This document shows positions 40,681-52,425 of a stretch of 64,000 nucleotides of DNA, piece after piece (the stretch's first letter is position 1; every line of letters starts with the position of its first letter). This DNA comes from Marthasterias glacialis (taxonomy: Eukaryota; Echinodermata; Asteroidea; Forcipulatida; Asteriidae), in NCBI GenBank assembly GCA_911728455.2, contig OU452226.1:17315938-17379937 (forward strand). Reading direction: 5' to 3'. The translations under genes and the position numbers were made by a program. The notes beneath the pieces are model-generated. The model was not told the DNA's origin. It did no database searches and was given only the letters and a program-made list of their open reading frames with translations.

Positions 40681-43600
40681 TTTGGACTAAAATTTCAAAG
40701 TCGTTTTTGCTCTACCATGTCAAGAGGGAATATCCCCCAGTACCAGAGCTCTAATTTGCAAGTCCGGATGAGCGTTAGTTCGGGAAACATCCACAAGTTT
40801 TGGGGCTGATAGTTTTAGGGTAAAAAAACACATATTTTTTAGTACCCCTCTAAAAAAAATGGGAGTTTTGGACTAAAATTTCAAAGTCGTTTTTGCTCTA
40901 CCATGTCAAGAGGGAATATCCCCCAGTACCAGTGCTCTAATTTGCAAGTCCGGATAAGCTTTAGTTCGGGAAATATCCACCATTTTTAGGCTGAAAGTTT
41001 TAGGGTCAAAAAGCATGTATTTTTCAGTACCCCCCTGAAAAATATTGGAGTTTTGGACTAAAATTTCAAAGTCGTTTTTGCTCTACCATGTCAAGAGGGA
41101 ATATCCCCCAGTACCAGAGCTGTAATTTGCAAGTCCGGATGAGCGTTAGTTCGGGAAACATCCACCAGTTTTGGGGCTGATAGTTTTAGGGTCAAAAAGC
41201 ACATATTTTTTAGTACCCCCCTAAAAAATATTGGAGTTTTGGACTAAAATTTCAAAGTCGTTTTTGCTCTACCATGTCAAGAGGGAATACCCCCAGTACC
41301 TTTGCTCTAATTTGCAAGTCCAGATGAGCATTAGTTCGGGAAACATCCACAAGTTTTGGGGCTGAAAGTTTTAGAGTCAAAAAGCATGTATTTTTTAGTA
41401 CCCCCCTGAAAAAAATGGGAGTTTTGGACCAAAATGTCAAAGTCGTTTTTGCTCTACCATGTCAAGAGGGAATATCCCCCAGTACCAGTGCTCTAATTTG
41501 CAAGTCTGGATAAGCGTTAGTTCGGGAAATATCCACAATTTTTAAGCTGAAATTTTTAGGGTCTAAAAACACAAATTTTTCAGTACCCCCCTGAAAAATA
41601 TTGGAGTTTTGGACTAAAATTTCATAGTCGTTTTTGCTCTACCTTGTCAAGAGTGAATATCCCCCAGTACCAGAGCTCTAATTTGCAAGTCCGGATGAGC
41701 GTTAGTTTGGGAAACATCCACCAGTTTTGGGGCTGATAGTTTTAGGGTCAAAAAGCACATATTTTTTAGTACCCCTCTAAAAAAAATGGGAGTTTTGGAC
41801 TAAAATGTGAAAGTCATTTTTGCTCTACCATGTCAAGAGGGAATATCCCCCAGTACCAGTGCTCTAATTTGCAAGTCCGGATGAGCATTAGTTCGGGAAA
41901 CATCCACAAGTTTTGGGGCTGAAAGTTTTAGAGTCAAAAAGCATGTATTTTTTAGTACCCCCCTGAAAAAAATGGGAGTTTTGGACCAAAATGTCAAAGT
42001 CGTTTTTGCTCTACCATGTCAAGAGGGAATATCCCCCAGTACCAGTGCTCTAATTTGCAAGTCCGGATAAGCGCTAGTTCGGGAAATATCCACCATTTTC
42101 AGGCTGAAAGTTTTAGGGTCAAAAAACACAAATTTTTCAGTACCCCCCTGAGAAATATTGGAGTTTTGGACTAAAATTTCAAAGTCATTTTTGCTCTACC
42201 TTGTCAAGAGGGAATATCCCCCAGTACCAGTGCTCTAATTTGCAAGTCCGGATGAGCGTTAGTTCGGGAAACATCCACAAGTTTCGGGGCTGAAAGTTTT
42301 AGGGTCAAAAAGCACATATTTTTTAGTACCCCCCTAAAAAAAATGGGAGTTTTGGACTAAAATTTTAAAGTCGTTTTTGCTCTACCATGTCAAGAGGGAA
42401 TATCCCCCAGTACCAGTGCTCTCATTTGCAAGTCCGGATGAGCGATAGTTCGGGAAATATCCACAATTTTTGGGGCTGAAAGTTTTAGGGTCAAAAAGCA
42501 CATATTTTTTAGTACCCCTCTAAAAAAAATGGGAGTTTTGGACTAAAATTTCAAAGTCGTTCTTGCTCTACCATGTCAAGAGGGAATATCCCCCAGTACC
42601 AGTGCTCTAATTTGCAAGTCCGGATGAGCATTAGTTCGGGAAACATCCACAAGTTTTGGGGCTGAAAGTTTTAGAGTCAAAAAGCATGTATTTTTTAGTA
42701 CCCCCTGAAAAAAATGGGAGTTTTGGACCAAAATGTCAAAGTCGTTTTTGCTCTACCATGTTAAAAGGGAATATCCCCCAGTACCAGTGCTCTAATTTGC
42801 AAGTCCGGATAAGCGCTAGTTCGGGAAATATCCACCATTTTCAGGCTGAAAGTTTTAGGGTCAAAAAACACAAATTTTTCAGTACCCCCCTGAAAAATAT
42901 TGGAGTTTTGGACTAAAATTTCATAGTCATTTTTGCTCTACCTTGTCAAAGGGGAATATCCCCCAGTACCAGAGCTCTAATTTGCACGTCCGGATGAGCG
43001 TTAGTTCGGGAAACATCCACCAGTTTTGGGGCTGAATGTTTTAGGGTCAAAAAGCACAAATTTTACAGTACCCCCCTAAACAAAATGGGAGTTTTGGACT
43101 AAAATTTCAAAGTCATTTTTGCTCTACCATGTCAAGAGGGAATATCCCTTAGTACCAGTGCTCTAATTTGCAAGTCCGGATAAGCGTTAGTTCGGGAAAT
43201 ATCCACCATTTTTAGGCTGAAAGTTTTAGGGTCAAAAACCACAAATTTTTCAGTACCCCCCTAAAAAAAATTGGAGTTTTGGACTAAAATTTCAAAGTCG
43301 TTTTTGCTCTACCATGTCAAGAGGGAATATCCCCCAGTACCAGTGCTCTAATTTGCAAGTCCGGATGAGCGTTAGTTCGGGAAACATCCACAAGTTTTGG
43401 GGCAGAAAGTTTTAGGGTCAAAAAGCACATATTTTTTAGTACCCCCCTAAAAAAAATGGGAGTTTTGGACCAAAATGTCAGAGTCGTCTTTGCTCTACCA
43501 TGTCAAGAGGGAATATCCCCCAGTACCATTGCTCTAATTTGCAAGTCCGGATGAGCATTAGTTCGGGAAACATCCACAAGTTTCGGGGCTGAAAGTTTTA

Positions 43601-44719
43601 GGGTCAAAAAGCACATATTTTTTAGTACCCCCCTAAAAAAAATGGGAGTTTTGGACTAAAATTTTAAAGTCGTTTTTGCTCTACCATGTCAAGAGGGAAT
43701 ATCCCCCAGTACCAGTGCTCTAATTTGCAAGTCCGGATGAGCGATAGTTCGGGAAATATCCACAATTTTGGGGGCTGAAAGTTTCATGGTCAAAAAGCAC
43801 ATATTTTTTAGTACCCCTCTAAACAAAATGGGAGTTTTGGACCAAAATTTCAAAGTCGTTTTTGCTCTACCATGTCAAGAGGGAATTTCCCCCAGTACCA
43901 GTGCTCTAATTTGCAAGTCCGGATGAGCGATAGTTCGGGAAATATCCACAATTTTTGGGGCTGAAAGTTTTAGGGTCAAAAAGCACAAATTTTACAGTAC
44001 CCCCCTAAACAAAATTGGAGTTTTGGACCAAAATTTCAAAGTCGTTTTTGCTCTACCATGTGAAGAGGGAATATCCCCCAGTACTAGTGCTCTAATTTGC
44101 AAGTCCGGATGAGCGTTAGTTCGGGAAACATCCACCAGATTTTGGGCTGATAGTTTTAGGGTCAAAAAGCACATATTTTTTAGTACCCCTCTAAAAAAAA
44201 TGGGAGTTTTGGACTAAAGTCTTTTTTGCTCTACCTTGTCAAGAGGGAATATCTCCCAGTGCTCTAATTTGCAAGTCCGGATAAGCGTTAGTTCGGGAAG
44301 TATCCACCATTTTTCGGCTGAAACTTTTCGGGTCAAAAAACACAAATTTTACATTACCCCCCCTCCCCTAAAAAACCTGAAGTTTTGTACCAAAGTTTCA
44401 AAGTTGTTTTCTCTCTACCATGTAAAAAGGGCAAATATCCAGGTACCAGTACTCTAATTGTCAAGTCGGGATCTGCGTGAGTTTTGGAAATATCCACCAT
44501 TTTTCAGCAGAAACTTTTCTGGTCAAAAAACACAAGTTTTACATTACCCCCCTGAAAATCTTTGATTTTGGACCAAAATTTCAAAGTCGTTTTCGCTCTA
44601 CCATGTACAGAGGGCATTTCCCCCGGTATCAAGGCTCTAATTTGCAAGTTTGGATCTGCGTTAGTTATCCACCATATTTCGGCTGAAACCTTTCTCAAAA
44701 CCCTTTATTATACATTGTC

Positions 44720-45345
44720 AGGGAGCCCTTGAGTATGGCTTCCCAATAGTATCATACTTGTCCAGTTTCTTACAAAATTAGTGGAGGTATGGCCATTGTT
44801 GACACGTTGACTGCCGACTTTGAATATCCTCGTACTAACAGGTGTACCGGAGTCTGCCACTACGAATATACTCGTAGAAAATGAAAGGTCTTTGCATTGT
44901 AACTTGAATACACTGGCACCACTGATGGCGCAACCAATAAGCTGCTGGCAGTGGTGAGGACATTCTTCTATAAAATGTACATGTTCAAACTATTTAAGTA
45001 AGTACCGGTACCTATTAAGTATGAGCGCATGCGCATAGGCCCCAACGTTTGGCAAATGGGAACGCCATGTGAAATTATGCACGGCAGTCAACGTGTTAAC
45101 TCTTGTTTTGTTTCTTTGACAGCTCTGTGTACAAAAATTTCATTGAACAAGTATAAGAAGGGCATTGGAAGCATCACCACTTACTCAACGATTCTGGAAT
45201 GAAGGTGCCATTGGTTGTCCGGGAAAGTTTAATTCATGGATGCAAGACTAAATGAGCTAACTGCAGGTAAAAAGAAGTTATTTGTAGCACCATTAGTGCT
45301 GGAGTTATGGACCGGGAGGCTGCCAAATGTTTTTGGGCCAGTATT
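44720..45345. repeat. Cassette B (right flank of the 186-bp array), split by a MITE
   Basis: Matches cassettes A and C: GTATCATACTTGTCCAG on the left of the insertion and CTCTTGTTTT...CTCTGTGTACAAAAATTTC on the right. On the plus strand an acceptor-like TTTCTTTGACAG at about 45119 and a donor-like GCAGGTAAAA at about 45263 bound a core of about 135 bp. On the minus strand the best protein-level match is to the open frame in cassette C. It is broken as a coding sequence. The 301-bp TTAA element sits inside it. Confidence 0.6.
44799..45099. mobile_element. MITE, piggyBac-like (TTAA target, 18-bp inverted ends)
   Basis: The left end TTGACACGTTGACTGCCG and the right end CGGCAGTCAACGTGTTAA are inverted repeats with one mismatch over 18 bp. 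The outer four bases are TTGA and TTAA, fitting a TTAA target duplication with one change. Cassettes A and C run across this position without the insert, which marks both boundaries. The 301-bp body has no coding capacity, so it is a non-autonomous element. The piggyBac assignment rests on TTAA and the inverted ends only. Confidence 0.75.
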
Positions 45346-45346
45346 T

Positions 45347-45664
45347 TTATTTTAGTTGGAGTTCAGCATCCTCACTGGGCCATTGTTCACAAACACACAC
45401 AGCCCTGTAAATATTATTTATAAGTTTTTGGGTTGCCTTCTTGTCTAGCCCCTGGTACCCTGTTTCTTTTAATTCACAACTTTTAAATCTGCATTGCCAG
45501 AGACCCTTTGAGTGGGGCTTTCCAACAGTGTCACATTTGTCCAGATCCTTGCAACATTCGGGAAGATATTGCCATTCTAAAATTCTTGTTTTTCCCTCCC
45601 TGACAGCTCTGTTGACAACAATCCCATTGAACATGTGTTTGAAGGGCATTTGGAGCATTACCAC
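45347..45664 (-). pseudogene. Unrecognised coding remnant in cassette C
   Basis: A minus-strand open frame of about 105 residues starting at a GTG. Composition looks protein-like, with several cysteines (segments ECCKDLDKCDTVGKPHSKG and ETGYQGLDKKATQKLINNIY). The DKCDTVG region has recognisable partners on the minus strand of cassettes A (YKCDTVG) and B (DKYDTIG), with conservative replacements, which suggests past coding. I do not recognise the family; it is most likely part of a mobile-element protein. All copies in this window are fragments and this is the best preserved. Confidence 0.35.
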
Positions 45665-45800
45665 TTACTCCTCATTTTCAGGGTGAAGATGTCATTGGAT
45701 TGTCAGAAATGTTGATGTTTGGCTGCAAGACTACTGAAGCTAACTGCTGGTAAAACCTTGTTTTTATTTAGACCCATTACTTCTTGAGTTGTGAGACTAC
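45485..45800. repeat. Cassette C
   Basis: Closest to cassette B: AACAGTGTCACATTTGTCCAG, then a CCTCCCTGACAG acceptor-like site ending near 45606, then CAATCCCATTGAACATG and a CTGCTGGTAAAAC donor-like site near 45749. It lies head-to-tail after cassette B without satellite between them. As with the others, the strand that matters is unresolved. Confidence 0.6.
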
Positions 45801-48800
45801 CGGCTTGTTTTAACAGGTCAAATATTCATAAATTCCCCAGGCAGTTTATGCAGTGCCTTGGTTGAAAGTTGGTCACATAGCCATGTTTACCTGGTATTAA
45901 ATGAATGATAAATGCATAGCAAGGGTAGATTAAGACTGATCGGCTATTGCACATTCAGCACTAACAGCCAAACGTGCATTGGCATGCAAGCTTACATTGA
46001 CCCTTCGCAAAATGTCACCTGAGAACAGGAAGTGAAATTATTAAAAAGCAGATAAGTTCAGTATTTGAGAAAATTAAATTGGCTGTTCCAACTGCTTACC
46101 GATCAAAAGGACCTGTTGTAAAATTACCTCAGGGTAGAAAATTCAAGGAAAGTTACCCTCCTGCCTGAGTGGGTCTGAGCTGCAGCACAGTTGGTGAACA
46201 AACTTCTTACATAAATTTTGAGAGAATGGGGAGCAAGTTGAGCACCTTGCTTCTGGCACAGTGAGATGCATAATTCTCTTTGGGACAGATTGTGATCAGA
46301 GAAATTAACCACCATTGTTTGAAACTCCTCATTTGTATACTTTGCTCATGATTTTGTGTTGGTGCAAGTCACACAGGTTGTACCCAGAAATGGCCATTCA
46401 AAGCAAGTCAACTTTATCTTAACTGAACAGTCAAGTCACTAGGTCAACAGTTCAAGTCACTGCAGAGTGGTAGATCCAAGTTCCAAGATTCCATGCAACC
46501 ACTTTGATATGACAATGTCAATATTTTCTAGTATTTGTAATAATCTATTTAGTGTTTGCTTGTTCTTTTTTTTCTAAGGGTATGCATTCAGACGTCTGCT
46601 GAGGATCCTGAGTGGAAATAATCCTCCCTGATAGCAGGCAGACCTAGTACCCTTTCTGACAGCACATCAGATGGAGTTGTACCACAGGAACTTCATATAC
46701 ATTGTACATGTACATTATGGAAGCCCAACAAGCACATTGAGCATCTACTACATTGCTGTAATGTCATAGTCTACAAGCTGCACATGAAAAGTGCTCTTTT
46801 ACTGTCAGCAAAGTGACTTTTTTTAAAGACCCACATGGACAAGTTCAATGGACAAGTCTTTGAGGATACCTACTACTTTGAAATTAACCACAGAATGACA
46901 TTTTTGTTAACGTTAGGGACATACATACTGCAATGTCACATCAATATGCACTTCATACAGGGATTATAACTTTCAGTCAAGAGTGGTACAGAGAAAATAA
47001 ATCGCTTGGTAATGCTTTTGGAAGACATCAAAATGGAGAAAACTTTCCAAGAACAAGAACCAGCTAGAGAATTATAACTACTTTACAAAATGAATCACAC
47101 AGGAAAGGTTGAAAATGAAGACAATCTTCATGTCATCTCTGTTAATACTGCAAGGCCAACAGTTTCTAAGATGAGAAGACCAGGGAGAGAATGTTTAAGT
47201 TGATGATAAAAGAAAAATTTTCAGAATGCATTTTGGAAGCTTTGAAGGATTTATAATTAAATGTGTACAAAATACATTTGTGAAGGAAATAAAACCAAAA
47301 TGGTTTCACTGTGAAATGAATTATCAGTTTCATGACATTTGTTTTCCTAATAGGTTTTGACCAATCACTTAATTCAACAAAATAGATGGTTTGAAATATA
47401 ACCTGTGTCTTTTGATTTCAGATAATTATTATCATTTTGGTCAAACAAATGGTGCACAACCCTCTAAACTTACGGTATGTTAAAAAGGTGTAAAATGCCA
47501 TTTTTGTAACATCTTTCCAAATAGAATTTTGTCAAAATCCCAAAAGTCTGATGACGTCACAAATTATGGATCTGTACCTTTCATACAGATTTTTTTTCTC
47601 TTCAATTTTGATTTATTTTAATAAAAAAAAAGGCATTCAATTTGACCAATTTACTGAAGCATAAATTCCTCTTTGGAACTGTTTGGAATGTACAAACCCG
47701 TTGTTGATATTCAATTACTTCAAGTTTCATATTTATTTCGCTCAGAAAGAATGTAAAATAAAATGATATTTTACACCATTTTAACGTTAGATCAGAGACT
47801 TCCCCCTCCCTGCTTTTATACGGACTCTATTGAAAAATCAGTGCCTCACAAAACTGAACTTGACCTTGGAATCCATCGTTTTGATGCACCCAAATGATAT
47901 GCCCCAGACGACCCCCATTTGAAATCTGGTCTTTGAGATTAAAAATTAAATGCTGTAAGCTTTTACGTAGTATTTTCAATGTTTTTGTTTATTTGTTTTT
48001 TCTACTTGCATGCAGACAATGTATTTGTTTTTTACCTCCACTTCAGATCATCATGACAAAGGCGCTAAAAGGAGGCTTGTTTAATAAAAATGCTAACACA
48101 AACATCAGTTTGAATAGACCGATTGCACAACTTAGATCACCTTACCTGTAGTGGGTTGAAATGTAAACAAACACGACATCCTCCATAGGAAAGTGCGGTA
48201 CAGTACATGATGATTGTTGCATTTGTTTTTTCGATCGAGGCTTTTATTAGTTCACATTTGTGAAATATTCCAGAGTTTATACCAGAGACCTTGGATTGGC
48301 TGAAATGAAAATTCTACAGGGAATTTCTGTTCATGATGTTGCATGTCGGAATGTTTGGGCAGATTCTGCAATCGGATGCTTTTCAACGCAAGAAAGTCAC
48401 AGTTTTGAAGCTGAAATCATCCAAAGAAAGGGCTTTCAAAACTGAGTGGTTTTTTTGTCTACTTAAAATTCCGCAAGCCTAGGTATAAATGCTCACTTTT
48501 CCAACAATCGTTATTGCCCCCCTTTCTATACAGTGATTTACATTGTAAATAAAGAAACACGCGGGTTGCTATATATACAACGTCGTCCAATGGCGGTAGT
48601 GCATCACTCAAAATAAACCTCTTTTATAGTAGAATACTGGTAGTTTATAAAACAGCAATGTGATTGAAATCAATGTCATGACATACAACTGTTATAAAAT
48701 GGCTTTTAAAGGAAGGATTAAGTGCAATACTTAATCGCGCTTATGGAACACGTGACTTCTGCGTTGTTTACAAAAAAGAAATACAAAGTGCAGCTTGGTT

Positions 48801-49555
48801 TTGCAATGCAATTCCTGAGTATCCAGGTTCGGGTCATGGTTGGTGTGCATTGGCTCTAGTGAACAGCGCCACAATGCTGTCGCCTCTGGTTGGTTGAAAG
48901 TTGCCTACATAGCAACAGCATTGTATGTGCGCCTAACTCATAGAGTTAGCTTTGCCTTTATTGTAACAACAAGCAAATAAGCACATGCAGTTACATTGGC
49001 CTTTTTGTTTTTCCTCACCCGCCACCACCCCGTCTAAAACCGCCCAGTTCCTTTCTCTTTGTTGTTTTTCTCCATCTTTGCGGGTTTGGGATGTCTGATT
49101 GTTTCTGATTTGTTTTGTTATGTGTTTCCCCCTCAAAAATAGTTTAGTTAGATAAGTAACTCATTTTAGCCACTTGTTTAAAGTGAGGCTTACAATTATT
49201 GATATTGTAATGAAAATGTGTTTTTTTCATAATTAGAGTGGATTTGGAGATCAAGACGCAAATGAGGCAAATTTCTACAGTGGATTTAAGTGGATTTTCA
49301 GTAGGTCATTCTGGGGACCTTACCAAATTGCTCTGTAGTGAAAAAATAAGTCTGTTGCAACTTGTTTGAAGTTTATATAAAAAATGAGGGATTTGTCCTG
49401 GACTATTGTTATAATAGACAAACCAAAACAGTTGTTACTTGGACACTGTATTGTAAACATGAAGTGTTGATGAGTTTTGCCGTGCTGTTTCACCATTAGA
49501 CAGTTACTTCCACAACGTAGACACAGTATGGTAAACAGCAAGCCAACATGGGTTA
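45801..49555. other. Gene-poor spacer
   Basis: No recognisable protein domain in either strand. A pyrimidine tract and AG at about 46567-46579, followed by 700 bp ending in AATAAA at 47288, could be a terminal non-coding exon, but no coding exon joins it. The open frames at 46124-46315 (-), 47894-48151 (+) and 48933-49136 (-) show no known domain. Confidence 0.45.
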
Positions 49556-50425
49556 ATTATGGTGGCCCTGAAAAGACATCGCATATCACAAATGTGTTCA
49601 CTTACATATGAAATGTCGTGAAATTTATCGCAAATAATTAGGGGCACACATGTATGCGATGTCGTGAATTTATTACAAACAAGCGGCATACGTATTCGAT
49701 TTTGCCAAATTTATTACAAACTTGTGCGCATACGTATGCGATGTTGCAAAATTTATTGCCAAAAAATGTGCGTACACGTATGCAATGTAGTGAAACAGTT
49801 CGGGAATATATGCGTATACATGTGTAATTTTATTAGTAATGTCGTGACATTTTTTGCATACTTTTGTTGCATACTTTTCAATAAAATTCCTAATGAACTG
49901 GGGAGTTGTAGCAGCTAGTCTGGAATCTAGACATACAGATAGATAAAATGAGGGTCTGACTAATTTAACTTCGCGTGCACTGTTCCTCATGCTTTTCTCA
50001 TGGTCATGTATTACATTACTGTACCATCACCCATATGTGGCTGGCTAGAGATGTCCACGCTAACAGTACCTGCCTGGGACCCAGGCTCCTGCTTTGTAGT
50101 ATCTTTGGTATACAAAATGGGACCAGGGCCACTTGCGTTACTCCCTCGGTCACTAAAAAATGCCCCCAAATATGACATCACCCCAAAAGGTATGTGACAG
50201 AGGTATGCAATAAAATTCACGACATTGCTAATAAATTTGCAAACGTATGCGCACATATTCGCGATAAATTTTACGACATCATATATGTGTACGCACATAA
50301 TCACGATAAATTTCACAACATCGCATACTTTTTCGCACTTAATCGCAATAAAGTTTGCAACATCGCATACGTATGCGCACACGTTTGCGATATGCGTTGT
50401 CTCTTCAGGTCCACCACAGTTGATC
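49556..50425. mobile_element. Foldback-type element with long, subrepeated inverted arms
   Basis: The left arm begins GGTGGCCCTGAAAAGACATC (49561) and the right arm, read on the minus strand, begins GGTGGACCTGAAGAGACAAC. The similarity continues through CGCATATC-CAAA-GTG. Both arms are built of repeated units of roughly 50 bp, each with a variant of GCGCATACGTATGCGATGT followed by GAAATTTATCGC. GCATACGTATGC is itself a palindrome. The middle, about 49900-50185, is non-repetitive with no coding potential. Long inverted arms made of subrepeats resemble foldback/TU-type elements. No target duplication could be fixed. Confidence 0.6.
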
Positions 50426-50547
50426 CAATCTTTGAACAGAGTCTATTGTCAAACATTATACATATGTATCAAGCAACAAACCAAAAAGGAAACTGACTTG
50501 GAAAATTTTAAATCAATGTAGGAGTGAAAAAAAGAAAAATTGACTGG

Positions 50548-50613
50548 AGCAGGATTTGATTCCGCGACCACCGGTTTAAGGTTAAACCGGTGGTTGCAGG
50601 TTTAAATCCTGTT
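50548..50613. other. Palindrome of a tRNA-3'-half-like sequence
   Basis: GCAGGATTTGATTCCGCGAC, followed by CACCGGTTTAA, meets its near-exact reverse complement with only a few bases between, giving arms of about 31 bp. The arm resembles the minus strand of a tRNA T-arm (compare GGTTCGAATCC). It looks like an inverted duplication of a tRNA or tRNA-derived SINE fragment. Confidence 0.6.
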
Positions 50614-52087
50614 TTTTTGTTCACCCCAAAAATTGATTATACGTATGTGTGACGTACAGCTAGCCTGGTTTTACGGGGCGTGTCTTTACAACCGTGGTAT
50701 AATACACGCAAACGTGTGCACACCTTGCATGTACACAGACAAAGCCTATAAAAACAAACCAGGCGTTGCTGCTCGTGCACTCGGCTGTTTTAGTGTAATA
50801 CCTAAGTTGTCTGTATTTTATGGTCAAGTGTCTTTCAAATTTTTTCAATTAGACTTTGTTGTTTCATTCCAAACACAAATAATGATGAATTCTTAAAGAA
50901 AAACCTTCAAGGTAAACATTGTTTTGGGTTCAAAATCTAGCTCAATTAGAAGTAATTCACACGGAAAAACTGCCAAGGGACAATCTTCAAGCCTTCAGAG
51001 TCAACGCACGGTGTGGATTCAAATACCGCGGGCTGTACATGAGACGTGGGTGGTCTCTGCATAATGCCCGGGGGACATTGCTTGGATGTGGTGGCAGGCT
51101 GTGTTGTACTTTGACCGAACGGAACTCCAATATCTAGTCGGAAACAACGGCGAAACAAATTTGGAAAAATCAGGTAAAACTTGTCAAACTTTTATTAAAA
51201 GTTTCTGAACATTATGGCAAAACTTGTCATTGGTCGTTTGTCTGCATTAGGCCAAATGTTTATCTGATAAATACGAAGGGTTGTAACATTGTTTTTAATT
51301 TCAATTTTTCTCTTGAAACGTTTTTCCAAAACGTGTCGGAAATCCAAGTTCAAGTTCGTCGTAAATTCCTCCTAATTTCGGCCAAGAATATCTCTCCATC
51401 CTAGTTTTTGAATTTTTAAAAATTTGATGGTTTCCTTGTTAATGTTTTTCATAATGTATAACACAAAAAGTCCACTTAGAAAGGACATTCCTCAATCTGA
51501 TAGAACGGGTCTTGCTAAACACTGGGTCAGGCATTCCAATCTTATCCAAGTCCAAACATGTTTCTGAGGATTTAGGCCACTTGTTGCTTGTGGGCAACTG
51601 GATTTGTAGAGTTTGTAATACCTATTAATGTGTCCATGATCAAACTTGATGTAAGTTCGATACTTTCCGGCTATGTTAAATGTTATAGTTCTAGGCTGTT
51701 ATTCGCGTACACGGACCAATGGAAGCAATACCTCGGTTACTTGAGGCAAACTACTTTGTTCCGCCGCATCCTCTCACCTAGTCCCACACACACAAACCGT
51801 TTAATCGTTTTAGCTCAAACAGTGTAAAATTTAACGCAATATGCAAACAATTAAGGGTGCTATTACAGTTCTTTCCAAAGTTTTCTCTGTTATTTTTTTA
51901 TTTTCTATTTTTTATTATTGACCGTTTTAGATTCTTGTACATAGATCCCGAAATGTGTAGCCTATTTAAAAGATGTTGAGTCAATCAACCTCTCCTCTGT
52001 TCGGCGGCAATCCTCCCTGTTTTCCACACAATCACATTTCAAGAGAGGGCTTTTATTCAGTGTCGCGCTATTCAACCCCATCCCCTC
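50614..52087. other. Gene-poor spacer
   Basis: No domain-bearing open frame. Those at 50633-50896 (+), 50919-51137 (+) and 51588-51827 (+) have no recognisable family and no matching splice structure. Confidence 0.45.
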
Positions 52088-52290
52088 CCCCATAAAATAA
52101 AAAGGGGGTAAGATATGGCCGTAGATAACCGGCGTTTTCATTCCCTGGCAGCATCATGTACAAAAGTCCCATTGAGGGAGATCCCTGCATGCTCGTCGTT
52201 TCTTGCTAAAGATGCCGCAGGATGGTCGTATAAAGGTTGGATTTTCGGATGCATAACTCTCGAGTTAATTGCAGGTAAAATGATCTGTGT
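52088..52290. repeat. Cassette D
   Basis: Diverged member of the A/B/C family: GATATGGCCGTAG, then TTCCCTGGCAG acceptor-like at about 52141-52151, TGTACAAAAGTCCCATTGAG, and TTAATTGCAGGTAAAATG donor-like at about 52265-52282. The acceptor and donor signals align with those of cassette B. No consistent long frame is seen. About 140 bp downstream the decayed 186-bp satellite begins, repeating the cassette-satellite order found at 16 kb. Confidence 0.5.
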
Positions 52291-52425
52291 TTTGTATAAC
52301 TAATTCAATTTCTTTTCAGTTTAACGTCCATTGATATTTTTATTTTGCGATCGAAATATAAAGTTCGATTTGATGGTATCATATCAAGCGGGCACCTATA
52401 ACTAATGCAATTCATTCGCAATAAA

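Larger units (their letters stand above)
16236..44700. repeat. 186-bp satellite array, about 153 copies
   Basis: Head-to-tail monomers of 185-187 bp. Constant words are GAGTTTTGGAC, AAGTCGTTTTTGCTCTAC, AGAGGGAATATCCCC, AATTTGCAAGTCCGGATGAG, TTAGTTCGGGAAA and AGTACCCCCCT. Higher-order repeats of 5 monomers (about 929 bp), 7 monomers (about 1300 bp) and 8 monomers (about 1485 bp) are visible. Both edges hold decayed or shortened copies, for example a monomer missing about 60 bp near 16425-16548, and copies near 44320-44700 reading GGATCTGCGT. The monomer length is close to a nucleosome repeat. Open frames of about 62 codons on both strands follow from the unit being a multiple of three. Confidence 0.98.

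Noticed and set aside
16362-44698. Many 60-100 residue open frames on both strands in the 186-bp array
   Set aside because: A monomer of about 186 bp is a multiple of three, so any open stretch recurs. The frames end wherever a monomer differs by one base, and both strands are equally open.
46567-47295. Possible terminal exon with an AATAAA signal, downstream of cassettes B and C
   Set aside because: An acceptor-like site and a polyadenylation hexamer are common by chance in AT-rich DNA, and no coding exon links to it.
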